From Sulfitobacter sp. LCG007 (GTDB taxonomy: Bacteria; Pseudomonadota; Alphaproteobacteria; Rhodobacterales; Rhodobacteraceae), in assembly GCF_040801785.1 (NCBI RefSeq), contig NZ_CP161805.1, positions 558,001-622,000 of the forward strand: a stretch of 64,000 nt of DNA, in the 5' to 3' direction. Positions 54,682-63,504 of this stretch are shown here, in pieces. The position numbers and the translations under genes are program-made. Position 1 is the first letter of the stretch. The number at the start of each line of letters is the position of its first letter. The notes beneath the pieces were generated by a model. It was given only the letters and a program-made list of their open reading frames with translations. It ran no database searches and was not told where the DNA came from.

Positions 54682-55956
54682 ATGTCCATCCGTTCCGTGA
54701 CCATCGCAGCGGCGCTTCTTTCCGCAGGTGCCGTGCAGGCGCAGGTCGAGATCACCTGCCTGACCAACGCGGGTCACCTTTCGCGCCAACACGAGCCGCT
54801 GGCGAAAATGTTCAACGAGATGCAGGACGCGGTACGCGTCACCTATGCCGCCCCGGCGCAGAACTACGCCGACACGCATCTCAAGCTGTTCCGCGCCTCG
54901 GCCACGAATACGCTGCCCGATTGCGCCTTCGAGGCCTATAATCAGATGCCTTCGCTTGCGCGGGCGCTGGCCGAACGCGGCCAGATCGTCGATCTGGGTC
55001 AGTTCATGGAGAAGGAGGGCGGCGACTGGGTCGAGACGAACTATTCGGAACAGATGCTAAAGCTCGGCCAGGTCGACGGCACGCAATACGGCATGCCGTT
55101 CAACGCGTCGGTCATCCAGTGGTATGTGAACGCGGATCTGGTCAGGCAGGCCGGCGGCTCGATCGAGGATTTCCCGACCGATTGGGATGGCGTGCTGGAA
55201 CTGGCCGCCAAAATCGACGCGCTTGGCGATGACATCGAAGGCATTTCCTACGCTGTCGACCAGTGGGCGGATGACTGGCCGTTTCAGGTGCTCATCGAGC
55301 AGCAGGGCGGCGCCATGGTCAACGAGGCGGGCGATGCGGTGGCCTTCGACGCGCAGGACCGCAGCCTGAAGGCGATGCAGTTGGCGCGCCGCATCGTCGA
55401 GGAGGGCGGCTACAATCCTGCGACCGACCTCGAGACCCAGACGACCGCCTTCACCGAGGGCAAGCTCGGGATCTACGCAAACTCTCCGGCCTCGGCCAAA
55501 CTGCTGCAGGAACGCGTCGGCGGCGCCTTCGATCTGCGCTCGGTGAAGTTCGCCGTCTGGGACGATGCGAACGGCACCCTTCCCACGGGCGGCAATGCTG
55601 CGATCATGACCACGCAGGACGAGGGCAAGCAGCAGGCGGTCTGGGAATACTTCAAGTTCCTCACCGGCCCCAAGGGGCAGGAGATCACCGCGAAGAACAC
55701 CGGCTACCTGCCGACGAACAAGGCGGCGCTCGCCGAGGAATATCTCGGCGCCTACTATGCAGAGAACCCGTACTTCGCCACGCCCTCCAGCCAGTACGAC
55801 CGGGCCGGCGCATGGTACGGCTACCCTGGCACGCAGTCCGAGAAGATCTGGCGCGAGCAGCGCAGCGTCATCCGCTCGGTCATGCTGGGCGAGACCTCGC
55901 CCGAGGATGGCGCGGCGCAGCTCAAGTCGGCAGCGGAGGATCTGATGACGCGCTGA
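54682..55956 (+). CDS. Periplasmic binding protein of a Ugp-type (CUT1) ABC importer
   Basis: 424 aa. The signal peptide MSIRSVTIAAALLSAGAVQA is followed by QVEITCLTNAGHLSRQHEPL. The mature protein is an extracellular solute-binding family 1 type: YGMPFNASVIQWYVNADLVR, DWDGVLELAAKI, FTEGKLGIYANSPASAKLL, GGNAAIMTTQDEGKQQAVWE and NTGYLPTNKAAL, closely following the UgpB plan. A phosphate ester such as glycerol 3-phosphate is the likely ligand, because of the Pho box upstream. A hairpin downstream separates it from the ATPase gene. Confidence 0.87.
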   Translation: MSIRSVTIAAALLSAGAVQAQVEITCLTNAGHLSRQHEPLAKMFNEMQDAVRVTYAAPAQNYADTHLKLFRASATNTLPDCAFEAYNQMPSLARALAERGQIVDLGQFMEKEGGDWVETNYSEQMLKLGQVDGTQYGMPFNASVIQWYVNADLVRQAGGSIEDFPTDWDGVLELAAKIDALGDDIEGISYAVDQWADDWPFQVLIEQQGGAMVNEAGDAVAFDAQDRSLKAMQLARRIVEEGGYNPATDLETQTTAFTEGKLGIYANSPASAKLLQERVGGAFDLRSVKFAVWDDANGTLPTGGNAAIMTTQDEGKQQAVWEYFKFLTGPKGQEITAKNTGYLPTNKAALAEEYLGAYYAENPYFATPSSQYDRAGAWYGYPGTQSEKIWREQRSVIRSVMLGETSPEDGAAQLKSAAEDLMTR

Positions 55957-55977
55957 ACGCTTTCATGACACATCCCT

Positions 55978-56004
55978 CGTCGGGGGTCTTCGCGGCCCCC
56001 GACG
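55978..56004 (+). terminator. Intercistronic hairpin after the binding-protein gene
   Basis: CGTCGGGGG (55978-55986) and CCCCCGACG (55996-56004) form a perfect 9-bp stem with a 9-base loop, followed by CTTCATTCTT. It lies between the binding-protein and ATPase genes, where such hairpins keep the 5' message stable and lower downstream expression. Confidence 0.6.
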
Positions 56005-56038
56005 CTTCATTCTTAAAGACCACGAACGGAACCAGCAT

Positions 56039-57229
56039 ATGGCCCGGCTTACGCTCACCGACATCCGGAAGTCCTACGGCAGCACCGAGGTGCTGCGCGG
56101 CATAGACCTTGCGGTCGAGGATGGTGAATTCATGTCGCTGGTGGGGGCGTCGGGATGTGGCAAGTCCACGCTTCTTCGCATCATCTCGGGGCTGGAGAGC
56201 CCCGACTCGGGGCAGGTCGCGATCGATGGCCGTGACGTGGGCGGTGGCACTCCGAAGGAACGCGGCGTGGCGATGGTCTTCCAGGACTATGCGCTATACC
56301 CCCACATGAGCGTCGCCCAGAACATGGCGATGCCCCTGATCATGGCGCGGTTACCGATGTACGCCCGGCTGCCGGGCGCGCGCTGGCTGACGCCGAACCA
56401 CCGGAGCACCCGCAGCGGAATCGCAGCACAGGTGGAACGCGTGGCGGCACAGCTGCGCATCGGCCACCTTCTGGACCGTCGCCCCGCGCATCTTTCCGGA
56501 GGGCAGCGCCAGCGGGTCGCCCTCGGGCGCGCGCTGGTGCGCGATCCCTCATTGTTCCTGATGGACGAGCCGCTGTCGAACCTCGATGCCAAGCTACGCG
56601 TGGAGGTCCGCCGCGAGATCGTCGAGCTTCACCGGGCGTCCGGACTGACCTTTGTCTATGTCACACACGATCAGACCGAGGCGATGACGATGTCCGACCG
56701 GGTGGCGCTGCTGCGCGAGGGCCGCCTGTTGCAGGTGGCGGCACCCGGCGCCCTCTATGCCAACCCGGCATCGGTCGAGGTCGCCCGCTTTGTCGGCACA
56801 CCCGAGATCAACCTGCTTCCCGCCCGCGCGGAACCCGGCGGACTGCGGATCGGCGATGCACTGGCACGCTGCGAGCATAGCCTGAGCGAGGGCACCGAAC
56901 TGATCGTCGGGCTGCGCCCCGAGGCGCTTGGCCCTGTCGGCGTCTCCTCGCTCCAGCCGATCGGGGCCGGCGGCCCGAAGCTGAAGCTGGATCTCTCGCT
57001 CGACAGCGTCGAGGACCTCGGCGCCGAGGTCGTGATCCATGCCCGTGTAAGCGCGTTTCCCGACCTGCTGGTCAGGCTGCGCACCCAGAAGGCGCTGGGC
57101 CTTGCCGGCCCGGTGCTTGTTCCGGACAGGCTGGCTGCCGTGGCGCCCGTCAGCGCGCTGCTTCTCTTCGACGCGAACGGACAGCGCCTGGGCGACGCAC
57201 GCGTGACAGAAATGGCGGACATTCGATGA
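56039..57229 (+). CDS. ABC transporter ATP-binding protein (UgpC/MalK type)
   Basis: 396 aa. Walker A GASGCGKSTLLRIISGLE, Q-loop MVFQDYALYPHMSV, signature LSGGQRQRVALGRAL, Walker B LFLMDEPLSNLDAKLR and the switch His in YVTHDQTEAMT. A C-terminal TOBE/OB regulatory domain of about 140 residues follows (EINLLPARAEPGGLRIG, LIVGLRPEALGP). The insertion between the Q-loop and signature (MARLPMYARLPGARWL) is longer than in MalK. It energises the two permeases downstream, overlapping the first by ATGA. Confidence 0.93.
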   Translation: MARLTLTDIRKSYGSTEVLRGIDLAVEDGEFMSLVGASGCGKSTLLRIISGLESPDSGQVAIDGRDVGGGTPKERGVAMVFQDYALYPHMSVAQNMAMPLIMARLPMYARLPGARWLTPNHRSTRSGIAAQVERVAAQLRIGHLLDRRPAHLSGGQRQRVALGRALVRDPSLFLMDEPLSNLDAKLRVEVRREIVELHRASGLTFVYVTHDQTEAMTMSDRVALLREGRLLQVAAPGALYANPASVEVARFVGTPEINLLPARAEPGGLRIGDALARCEHSLSEGTELIVGLRPEALGPVGVSSLQPIGAGGPKLKLDLSLDSVEDLGAEVVIHARVSAFPDLLVRLRTQKALGLAGPVLVPDRLAAVAPVSALLLFDANGQRLGDARVTEMADIR

Positions 57230-58119
57230 TCGATAGCGCAGAGCGGCTGGAACGGCGCCAGAGGCGGCTGGCTCTCGTTCTGATAGCGCCCGCCGTGCTG
57301 CTGATCCTGATGATCTACGTCATTCCCATGGTCCTCGTCCTTCTGGCCTCGTTCACCGACTATTCGCTGGTGAGCAACGGCTATGACTGGATCGGGCTCG
57401 ACAACTACCTTCGCATGCTCGAGGACGAGCAGTTCGGAAATGCCCTGCGCAACACGGTGGTCTATGCGCTGGTGTTCCTGCCGGGCGCCTTCTTCATCCC
57501 GCTGTTCCTCGCCATCGCGATCCAGTCGCAGAAGCGATTTCGCTCGGCCTTCGAGATCGTCTACTTCATGCCAGTCACCTCGACGCTGACCGCCATGGCG
57601 CTGGTCTGGTCGGCCCTGATGGACAGTCGGCAAGGCATTCTCAACAATGTCCTGACAGCCGCCGGACTTCCCCCGATCAACTTTCTGGGCAGTCCCGACG
57701 TGGTGCTTTATTCCCTGGCCGGCATATCGCTCTGGTCGATCATCGGCTTCAACATGGTGCTGTTTCTCGCCGGGCTTACCGCCATACCGTCGCGACTTTA
57801 CGACGCCGCCGACATCGACGGGGCAAGCCATCCGGTCGACCGCTTCCTGTCCGTGACATGGCCCATGCTTGCCCCGACCTCGCTTTTCGTGGCGGTGACG
57901 TCTTCGATCACGGCATTCAAGCTTTTCGACGTGGTTGCCATCCTGACCCAGGGCAAGCCCGCGCATGCGTCCGAAGTCTTTCTCTACCTCACCTTTCTCG
58001 AGGGGTTCGAATACTTCAACATGGGCTATTCCGCTGCGCTGTCGGTGGTCTTCCTTGGGGTGATATTTCTCTTCGCGCTCGTCCAGACACTTCTGGCGGA
58101 CCGCACCGTTTACCGATGA
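57226..58119 (+). CDS. ABC transporter permease (UgpA/MalF type)
   Basis: 297 aa with six hydrophobic segments; the first reads LVLIAPAVLLILMIYVIPMVLVLL. The EAA-loop consensus for contact with the ATPase is DAADIDGASHPVDRFLSVTWPMLAP. Start and stop overlap both neighbours by 4 bases. Forms the heterodimeric channel with the next gene. Confidence 0.93.
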   Translation: MIDSAERLERRQRRLALVLIAPAVLLILMIYVIPMVLVLLASFTDYSLVSNGYDWIGLDNYLRMLEDEQFGNALRNTVVYALVFLPGAFFIPLFLAIAIQSQKRFRSAFEIVYFMPVTSTLTAMALVWSALMDSRQGILNNVLTAAGLPPINFLGSPDVVLYSLAGISLWSIIGFNMVLFLAGLTAIPSRLYDAADIDGASHPVDRFLSVTWPMLAPTSLFVAVTSSITAFKLFDVVAILTQGKPAHASEVFLYLTFLEGFEYFNMGYSAALSVVFLGVIFLFALVQTLLADRTVYR

Positions 58120-58994
58120 GGCCACGCATGACCGATACCGCCGCTGCCTTCCCGCTTCGCCTCAGGATCGCCGCGCTGAAGCCGGGTAGGGTGCTGGGCT
58201 TTCTCATCCTCGCCTGCGGGGCATGGGCAGTGGTCTTCCCCTATGTCTGGATGATTTCCTCGAGCCTCAAGCCCACGGACGAGGTCTATGACGCCGATTT
58301 CACCATCTGGCCCAAGACCTTCGCGGGTGTGCAGAACTATTGGGACGTGCTGGTCGGCCAACCCTACCCGATGTTCCTTTTCAACAGTCTGATCGTGTGT
58401 GTCGGGATTCTCGCGGTGCAGTTGATCACCGCCGTCCCCGCGGCCTACGCGCTGGCAAAGCTGCGTTTTCGCGGCCAGACCATCCTGCTGGGGACGGTTG
58501 TTGCCTGCCTGACGATCCCGATCAACGTGACATCGATTCCTCTTTATCTGGGCGTCGTGAAGGCAGGGCTGCTGGACACCTATCTGTCGATGATGCTTCC
58601 GTTCCTGGTTTCGGTCTTTGCGATCTTTCTCTTTCGGCAGTTCTTTCAGGCTTATCCCGATTCAATCATCCAGGCCGCCCGCGTCGACGGCTTCAGCGAG
58701 ATCGAGATCGTCCTGCGCCTGATCGTGCCCGCGGCCATCCCGGCGGTCGCGGCGTTCTCGGTGTTCTCCATCGTCGCCCACTGGAACGATCTCTACTGGC
58801 CCCTCATCGTGGTCCAGAGCCAGGAGAAGATGACCGCGTCCCTGTCGATGATGCAATATCGCTCCGAGTTCGACACCAACTACGGGCGCACTTTTGCCGC
58901 CGCCACCGTTGTCTCGATCCCGATGCTCATCGTGTTCCTGTTCGCGCGCCGGGCATTTGTCCGCGGCATCACCATGAGTGGCGTCAAGGGCTGA
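58116..58994 (+). CDS. ABC transporter permease (UgpE/MalG type)
   Basis: 292 aa from an ATG overlapping the previous stop; another ATG at 58128 has GAGG upstream and may be the real start. Six hydrophobic segments, the first as GFLILACGAWAVVFPYVWMI with the family phrase SSSLKPTDEVY after it. The EAA-loop is QAARVDGFSEIEIVLRLIVPAAIPA. Ends in RRAFVRGITMSGVKG, standard for MalG-type permeases. Last gene of the Pho-box operon. Confidence 0.93.
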   Translation: MRPRMTDTAAAFPLRLRIAALKPGRVLGFLILACGAWAVVFPYVWMISSSLKPTDEVYDADFTIWPKTFAGVQNYWDVLVGQPYPMFLFNSLIVCVGILAVQLITAVPAAYALAKLRFRGQTILLGTVVACLTIPINVTSIPLYLGVVKAGLLDTYLSMMLPFLVSVFAIFLFRQFFQAYPDSIIQAARVDGFSEIEIVLRLIVPAAIPAVAAFSVFSIVAHWNDLYWPLIVVQSQEKMTASLSMMQYRSEFDTNYGRTFAAATVVSIPMLIVFLFARRAFVRGITMSGVKG

Positions 58995-59705
58995 CGCAGC
59001 GCTGCTGACGGCATCGGGCCTGGCGCGGCGTGAATCCGAAAGCGCCTTGCGCTCTCCCGGGGTCGTCCCCCTGATTGAGGAAGGGCACAGGCGGCGGCGC
59101 TGGGTTTGCCCGCAAATGGGGCAGCCCCGGCAGCAGATTTGCATATGAATGGGGCAGTTCGGCCCCGGCGGCAGCGAATCTGCCGAATTCGCGAAAAAGA
59201 GTTTGCGCCGATGATGGCGCGCCATGTTTAACCGGGGCAGGGACCTTTCTTCTTGGCCGCAACGGCGCGGCTTTTCCACTCACATCGGCCTTCTGGCCAC
59301 GCAGCAACGACGCTGCTCGACGTTCTGAGACTTCAGATCGCGGGACAGCGCTGTGCCTGTGGCATGCAGCCTTCCCTGACAGAAACCGAAGCTGTCCGGA
59401 CTTCCCCGGATCGCCACCAGGGGCCGGATGACGCGATGTTCAGCAAACAGATTGCCAAAGTCCCGCCAAAGTCCCGGGCGGACGCGCCGGGGCGCGCGAC
59501 GCGGACGGCGCATCGCCCCCGCGGCCACGCCGCATGCGCTGTCATCCGCAGCGCCCCCGAAGAAGACGTCACTCTTGCCGGCGTGGCCCTGACCGCAGGT
59601 GAGACCCGCCCGAAGACATCCACCATCCGTCCCGATGTTCGGGACACCAACCTGACCCCCCATGCCTGAGTTCAGGCCACCAACTCTCAGAAAGGACGAC
59701 GAGGT
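58995..59705. other. Intergenic region with two tandem hairpin units
   Basis: 710 bases between operons without a recognisable gene. At 59112-59142 GCAAAT...ATTTGC encloses GGGG-CAG-CCCC; directly right, about 59147-59184, AATGGGGCAG recurs with GGGGC...GCCCC. The two units are imperfect repeats of each other. The right end must hold the promoter of the cyanate cluster; an open frame on either strand in 59250-59670 shows no family feature. Confidence 0.4.
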
Positions 59706-60551
59706 ATGTCGTATGTCACGCCCAAGGAATTCGCTGTCAAAATGGTCGACGCCGGCGAGTCCAAGATCTTCATGTCGACCAAGGATACCCTGATCCGCGC
59801 CTTCATGGCTGGCGCCATCCTTGCCCTCGCCGCCGCCTTCGCCGTGACCATCGCGGTCAACACCGGCAATTTCCTCGTGGCCTCGCTGCTGTTCCCCGTC
59901 GGGTTCTGCCTGCTCTATCTCATGGGGTTCGACCTGCTGACGGGTGTCTTCACGCTTGCCCCTCTGGCCGTCATCGCAAGGCGTCCCGGCTGCAGCTGGA
60001 GCGGCGTGTTCCGCAACTGGGGCCTCGTCTTCTGCGGCAACTTCGCAGGCGCGATGACCACCGCGATCCTGATGGCCGTGGTCTTCACCACCGGCTTTTC
60101 AGCCGAACCGGACGCCGTCGGCCAGAAGATCGGCAGCATCGGCGAGGCGCGGACGCTTGGCTATGCCGCAGCCGGAGGCGCCGGCCTGCTGACCGTCTTC
60201 GTGCGGGCGATCCTGTGCAACTGGATGGTTTCGACCGGCGTCGTCGCGGCGATGATGTCGACCTCCACATCCGGCAAGATCATGGCCATGTGGATGCCGA
60301 TCCTGGTGTTCTTCTACCTCGGCTTCGAGCATTCCATCGTGAACATGTTCCTGTTTCCCTCGGGGATCATGCTGGGCGGCGAATTCACCTGGGCCGACTA
60401 CTTCATATACAACGAGATCCCGGTCGTTGTCGGCAATCTGGTCGGAGGCCTGACCTTCGTGGGCGCGATGATCTATGCGACGCACTTCCGCGAAAGCCCC
60501 AAGCGCAACGCGATGCGCAACGACGATGTCGCGACCATGCCCGCGGAGTGA
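59706..60551 (+). CDS. Formate/nitrite transporter (FNT) family channel
   Basis: 281 aa with six to seven hydrophobic segments. FNT signatures: FMAGAILALAAAFAVTIAV, LLFPVGFCLLYLMGFDLLTG, NWGLVFCGNFAGAM, AILCNWMVSTGVVAAMMSTS, FFYLGFEHSIVNMFLFPSGI and VGNLVGGLTFVG. The central His in GFEHS, typical of the family pore, is present. Its downstream partners are a regulator kinase and cyanase, which suggests that this homologue passes cyanate (or nitrite) across the inner membrane. Preceded by a GA-rich ribosome site. Confidence 0.9.
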   Translation: MSYVTPKEFAVKMVDAGESKIFMSTKDTLIRAFMAGAILALAAAFAVTIAVNTGNFLVASLLFPVGFCLLYLMGFDLLTGVFTLAPLAVIARRPGCSWSGVFRNWGLVFCGNFAGAMTTAILMAVVFTTGFSAEPDAVGQKIGSIGEARTLGYAAAGGAGLLTVFVRAILCNWMVSTGVVAAMMSTSTSGKIMAMWMPILVFFYLGFEHSIVNMFLFPSGIMLGGEFTWADYFIYNEIPVVVGNLVGGLTFVGAMIYATHFRESPKRNAMRNDDVATMPAE

Positions 60552-60564
60552 ACGCATCTGTACC

Positions 60565-60584
60565 GGCCCCGCGCGAGCGGGGCC
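60565..60584 (+). promoter_or_regulatory. Intercistronic hairpin between FNT and kinase genes
   Basis: GGCCCCGC (60565-60572), a GCGA tetraloop and GCGGGGCC (60577-60584). No T tract. An outer pair TACCGG/CCGGTA extends the stem. It may stabilise or attenuate the message. Confidence 0.45.
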
Positions 60585-60605
60585 GCCTGCCGGTAGGAGA
60601 CCACC

Positions 60606-62330
60606 ATGCCAAGGGATACGAACGCCAGCGCGGCCCTTTCGGTCACGATCGGTCAGTATTCCGACGCCGGCGCGAAGCCGCTGAACCAGGATTTCCACGG
60701 TGCGCTGATCCCCGAGGGAACGCCGCTGGCGCTGAAGGGCATCACCCTTGCGGTTGCGGACGGAATTTCCTCGTCCGACGTCAGTCACGAGGCTGCACAG
60801 ACCGCCGTCAGGTCTCTTCTGACGGATTACTACGCCACGCCCGACGCCTGGACGGTCAAGACCGCGGCAAGCAGGGTCATCGCGGCCACCAATGCGTGGC
60901 TTTACGCCCAGAACAGGTCGGTCGCGGACTTCAATGCCGGGCGGGTCTGCACGCTTTCCGCGCTTGTCCTCAAGGGACGTGAGGGGCATGTCTTCCATGT
61001 CGGCGACAGCCGCGTCAGCCGCCTTTCCGGCGCGAGCCTCGAACCCCTGACCCGGGACCATCGCGTGACGCTTTCCGCAGAGGAAAGCTATCTTGGCCGG
61101 GCAATGGGCACGGAGCGGACGGTCGAGGTCGACTATCTCCGGTTGCCCATCAGGCCCGGCGACATCTTCCTGCTGACCACGGACGGGGTGCACGAATTCA
61201 TCGGCGCGGCGACCCTGCGCGACGCCCTGCAACGGGAAGACTTCGACGCCGCCGCGCGGTTTCTGGCCGAAGCCGCACGCGCGGCGGGCAGCGCCGACAA
61301 TCTGACCGTGCAGATCGTGCGCATCGACAGCGTCGCCGAGGCCGGGCCCGATTTCGAGATCGACGCCCGGCACCTTCCGGTGCCGCCGCAGCCGAGATCG
61401 GGCGACGTCATCGACGGGTTGCGGATCGAGCGGCAGATCCATGCGACAGCGCGCAGCCATGTCCATCTCGCGACGCAGCCGGACGGAAGGCGCGTCGCCC
61501 TGAAGATACCGGCTACGGACATGGCGCGGGATGCCGACTACCTGCGCAGATTCGTGCTGGAGGAGTGGATTGCCCGGCGGATCAATTCCTCGCATGTGGT
61601 GCGCGCGGCCGAGCCGCCCATGCCGCGAAGCGCGCTTTATGTGGTGACAGAGTTCGTCGAGGGCCAGACGCTGCGTCAGTGGATGGCCGACCACCCCGCG
61701 CCAAGCCTGGAAGAGGTGCGCGATATCGCGGGCCAGATCGCGGCCGGTCTGCGCGCCTTCCATCGCCGCGAGATGACGCATCAGGATCTGCGACCGGAGA
61801 ATATCATCATCGACACCGGCGGGACGGTGAAGATCATCGACATGGGCTCGACCGCCGTCGCGGGGGTAGAGGAGGCGATGCCGGGCGTGCTGGGCGATCT
61901 TCCCGGCACCTACCAATATACCGCTCCCGAATATTTCTCGGGCGATGGCCTTGGCTGGCGGTCGGACCAGTACGCGCTTGGAGTCGTTGTCTACGAGATG
62001 CTGACCGGGCGGCTGCCCTACGGAACCCGTGTCGCCCGGGTCGCCAACCGGCGCGACCGGATGCGGCTCAGCTACATACCCGCTCGGGTCGCTGCCAGCC
62101 CGGTGCCCGCCTGGATGGACACGGCGCTGCGGCGCGCGACCCATCCCGATCCGGTGCAGCGCTACGACGCCCTGTCGGAATTCATTGCCGACCTCAAGCG
62201 CCCCGGATCCACCTGGAACGCCACGCGCCATGTGCCGCTGGCCGAGCGCGATCCGATCCGTTTCTGGCAGTCCGTCTCGGCGATCCTCGCCCTGGTCTGC
62301 CTCATCCTCGCCGTCCGACTGGTCGGCTGA
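60606..62330 (+). CDS. Bifunctional PP2C phosphatase / Ser-Thr protein kinase, membrane-anchored
   Basis: 574 aa with TAGGAG upstream. Residues 1-255 are a PP2C phosphatase: GQYSDAGAKPLNQDFHGALI, LAVADGISSSDVSHEAA, VFHVGDSRVSRLSG, LLTTDGVHEF and GSADNLTVQIVRID. Residues 270-540 are a protein kinase: VALKIPATDM (Lys), DLRPENIIIDTGGTVKIIDM with HQDLRPEN in place of HRD and DMG in place of DFG, YTAPEYFSGDG. A C-terminal hydrophobic segment (SVSAILALVCLILAVRLVG) anchors it. The gene stands between the channel and cyanase genes; kinase-phosphatase fusions of this type recur beside nitrogen-assimilation genes. The target is unknown. Confidence 0.9.
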   Translation: MPRDTNASAALSVTIGQYSDAGAKPLNQDFHGALIPEGTPLALKGITLAVADGISSSDVSHEAAQTAVRSLLTDYYATPDAWTVKTAASRVIAATNAWLYAQNRSVADFNAGRVCTLSALVLKGREGHVFHVGDSRVSRLSGASLEPLTRDHRVTLSAEESYLGRAMGTERTVEVDYLRLPIRPGDIFLLTTDGVHEFIGAATLRDALQREDFDAAARFLAEAARAAGSADNLTVQIVRIDSVAEAGPDFEIDARHLPVPPQPRSGDVIDGLRIERQIHATARSHVHLATQPDGRRVALKIPATDMARDADYLRRFVLEEWIARRINSSHVVRAAEPPMPRSALYVVTEFVEGQTLRQWMADHPAPSLEEVRDIAGQIAAGLRAFHRREMTHQDLRPENIIIDTGGTVKIIDMGSTAVAGVEEAMPGVLGDLPGTYQYTAPEYFSGDGLGWRSDQYALGVVVYEMLTGRLPYGTRVARVANRRDRMRLSYIPARVAASPVPAWMDTALRRATHPDPVQRYDALSEFIADLKRPGSTWNATRHVPLAERDPIRFWQSVSAILALVCLILAVRLVG

Positions 62331-62349
62331 CCCAACCTGGAGACTTACC

Positions 62350-62817
62350 ATGAAGGACCTTTCTCTCGCCGAAGATCTCACCAAGGAGGACGTGACCGTC
62401 CTTATCCTGAAGGCCAGGAAAAGGGCCGGTCTCAGCTGGGAGGCGATTGCGGAAGCGATCGGCATGTCCCCGGTCTGGACCCATTCCGCAAGCATGGGAA
62501 TGAACGCCTTCACCGAAGAGAAGGCGCGGGCGCTGGTCGAGCTGCTGGAACTTCCGCAGGATGCGGTGGCGGTGATGACGGAAAGTCCCACGAAGGTCTG
62601 GGATCAGACGGTTCCGACTGACCCGTGCATCTACCGGCTTTACGAGATCGTCGGCGTCTACGGCCCCACCATCAAGGCGCTGATCCACGAGAAGTTCGGC
62701 GACGGCATCATGTCTGCCATCGACTTCGACATGAAGGTCGAACGTGTGGCAAACCCGAAGGGCGACCGGGTGAAGATCGAGATGTCGGGAAAATACCTGG
62801 GCTACAACGCCTGGTAA
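62350..62817 (+). CDS. cynS: Cyanate hydratase (cyanase)
   Basis: 155 aa, normal length, from the ATG at 62350. Signatures: ILKARKRAGLSWEAIAEAIG (N-terminal helix-turn-helix-like domain), YRLYEIVGVYGPTIKALIHE with the catalytic Arg and Glu, and GDGIMSAIDFDMKVER with the catalytic Ser, ending GKYLGYNAW. It converts cyanate and bicarbonate to ammonia and CO2. Follows the kinase gene by 19 bases, so it is part of the same operon. Confidence 0.96.
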   Translation: MKDLSLAEDLTKEDVTVLILKARKRAGLSWEAIAEAIGMSPVWTHSASMGMNAFTEEKARALVELLELPQDAVAVMTESPTKVWDQTVPTDPCIYRLYEIVGVYGPTIKALIHEKFGDGIMSAIDFDMKVERVANPKGDRVKIEMSGKYLGYNAW

Positions 62818-62914
62818 TTGCGGGCGTCACGTGAGGACGAACGGCAGCTCGCTATACGGGAGCGCTCCGGTATGTCCGTCCTCGCGGACCGACCTGAAGG
62901 GCTGAACGGAAGAT

Positions 62915-62938
62915 GGCGGAGCAATCCTGCGCTCCGCC
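62915..62938. terminator. Hairpin between cynS and cycA (convergent)
   Basis: GGCGGAGC (62915-62922) and GCTCCGCC (62931-62938) give a perfect 8-bp stem with an 8-base loop, placed 97 bases after cynS and 45 before the cycA stop. It can serve both converging transcripts. Confidence 0.5.
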
Positions 62939-62983
62939 ACTCAACGCGTTCATGTCGTCGTCTGCTGCGCCGCATATGTCAGA

Positions 62984-63418
62984 TCACGATTGCGGCCCGA
63001 CGGAGGCGAGATATGCCCATACGTTGGCCGCTTCTTCCTCGCCCCGGAGCTTGAACACCATCTTGCCCTTGGCCTTCGGGTCGTCGAGGTATTCGCGCAG
63101 GAATTTGGTGGCGTCCTGGACGTAGACGACGAAATGCTCTTCGTCCCAGTTCAGACCCGCCTCGCCGGCGGCCACGATCGAGTCCGAATAGCCGAAACCG
63201 TCGACGCTGCCGGCCTTGCGCCCGGCCAGACCGTAGAGGTTGGGGCCGACCTTTCCTCCCTTGACGATTTCCTCGCCGGCGTCACTCACCACGGAATGGC
63301 AGGCCTTGCACTTGTTGAATTCCTTCTCGCCTGCCGCCGCATCGCCTGAAGCGTCCTGCGCCAGGGCGGGCATCGAGAAACATATCGCAAGCGCCGAGAT
63401 CGTTAGCTTGTTAAACAT
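62984..63418 (-). CDS. cycA: Cytochrome c2
   Basis: 144 aa. The signal peptide MFNKLTISALAICFSMPALA is followed by the mature start QDASGDAAAGEKEF. The heme motif CKACH has C37, C40 and H41, and the axial Met is in GKMVFKL near the C-terminus. VGPNLYGLAGRKAG is typical of class I c-type cytochromes (c2). It carries electrons in the periplasm between the bc1 complex and oxidase or reaction centre. Adjacency to hemA is well known in Rhodobacter. Confidence 0.92.
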   Translation of the reverse strand: MFNKLTISALAICFSMPALAQDASGDAAAGEKEFNKCKACHSVVSDAGEEIVKGGKVGPNLYGLAGRKAGSVDGFGYSDSIVAAGEAGLNWDEEHFVVYVQDATKFLREYLDDPKAKGKMVFKLRGEEEAANVWAYLASVGPQS

Positions 63419-63504
63419 CAGTTAGCTCCTGATCAATGTAGATGACAACCTAGCGCAACAGGATACCTGTCAACGGGGCGTTGCATGATTTTTTGGCACT
63501 CCGT

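Noticed and set aside
60099-62591. Long minus-strand open frame antisense to the channel, kinase and cyanase genes (830 codons)
   Set aside because: The plus-strand genes match known families throughout. The frame is an effect of high GC and codon bias, and its translation is Arg/Gly/His-rich without any motif.
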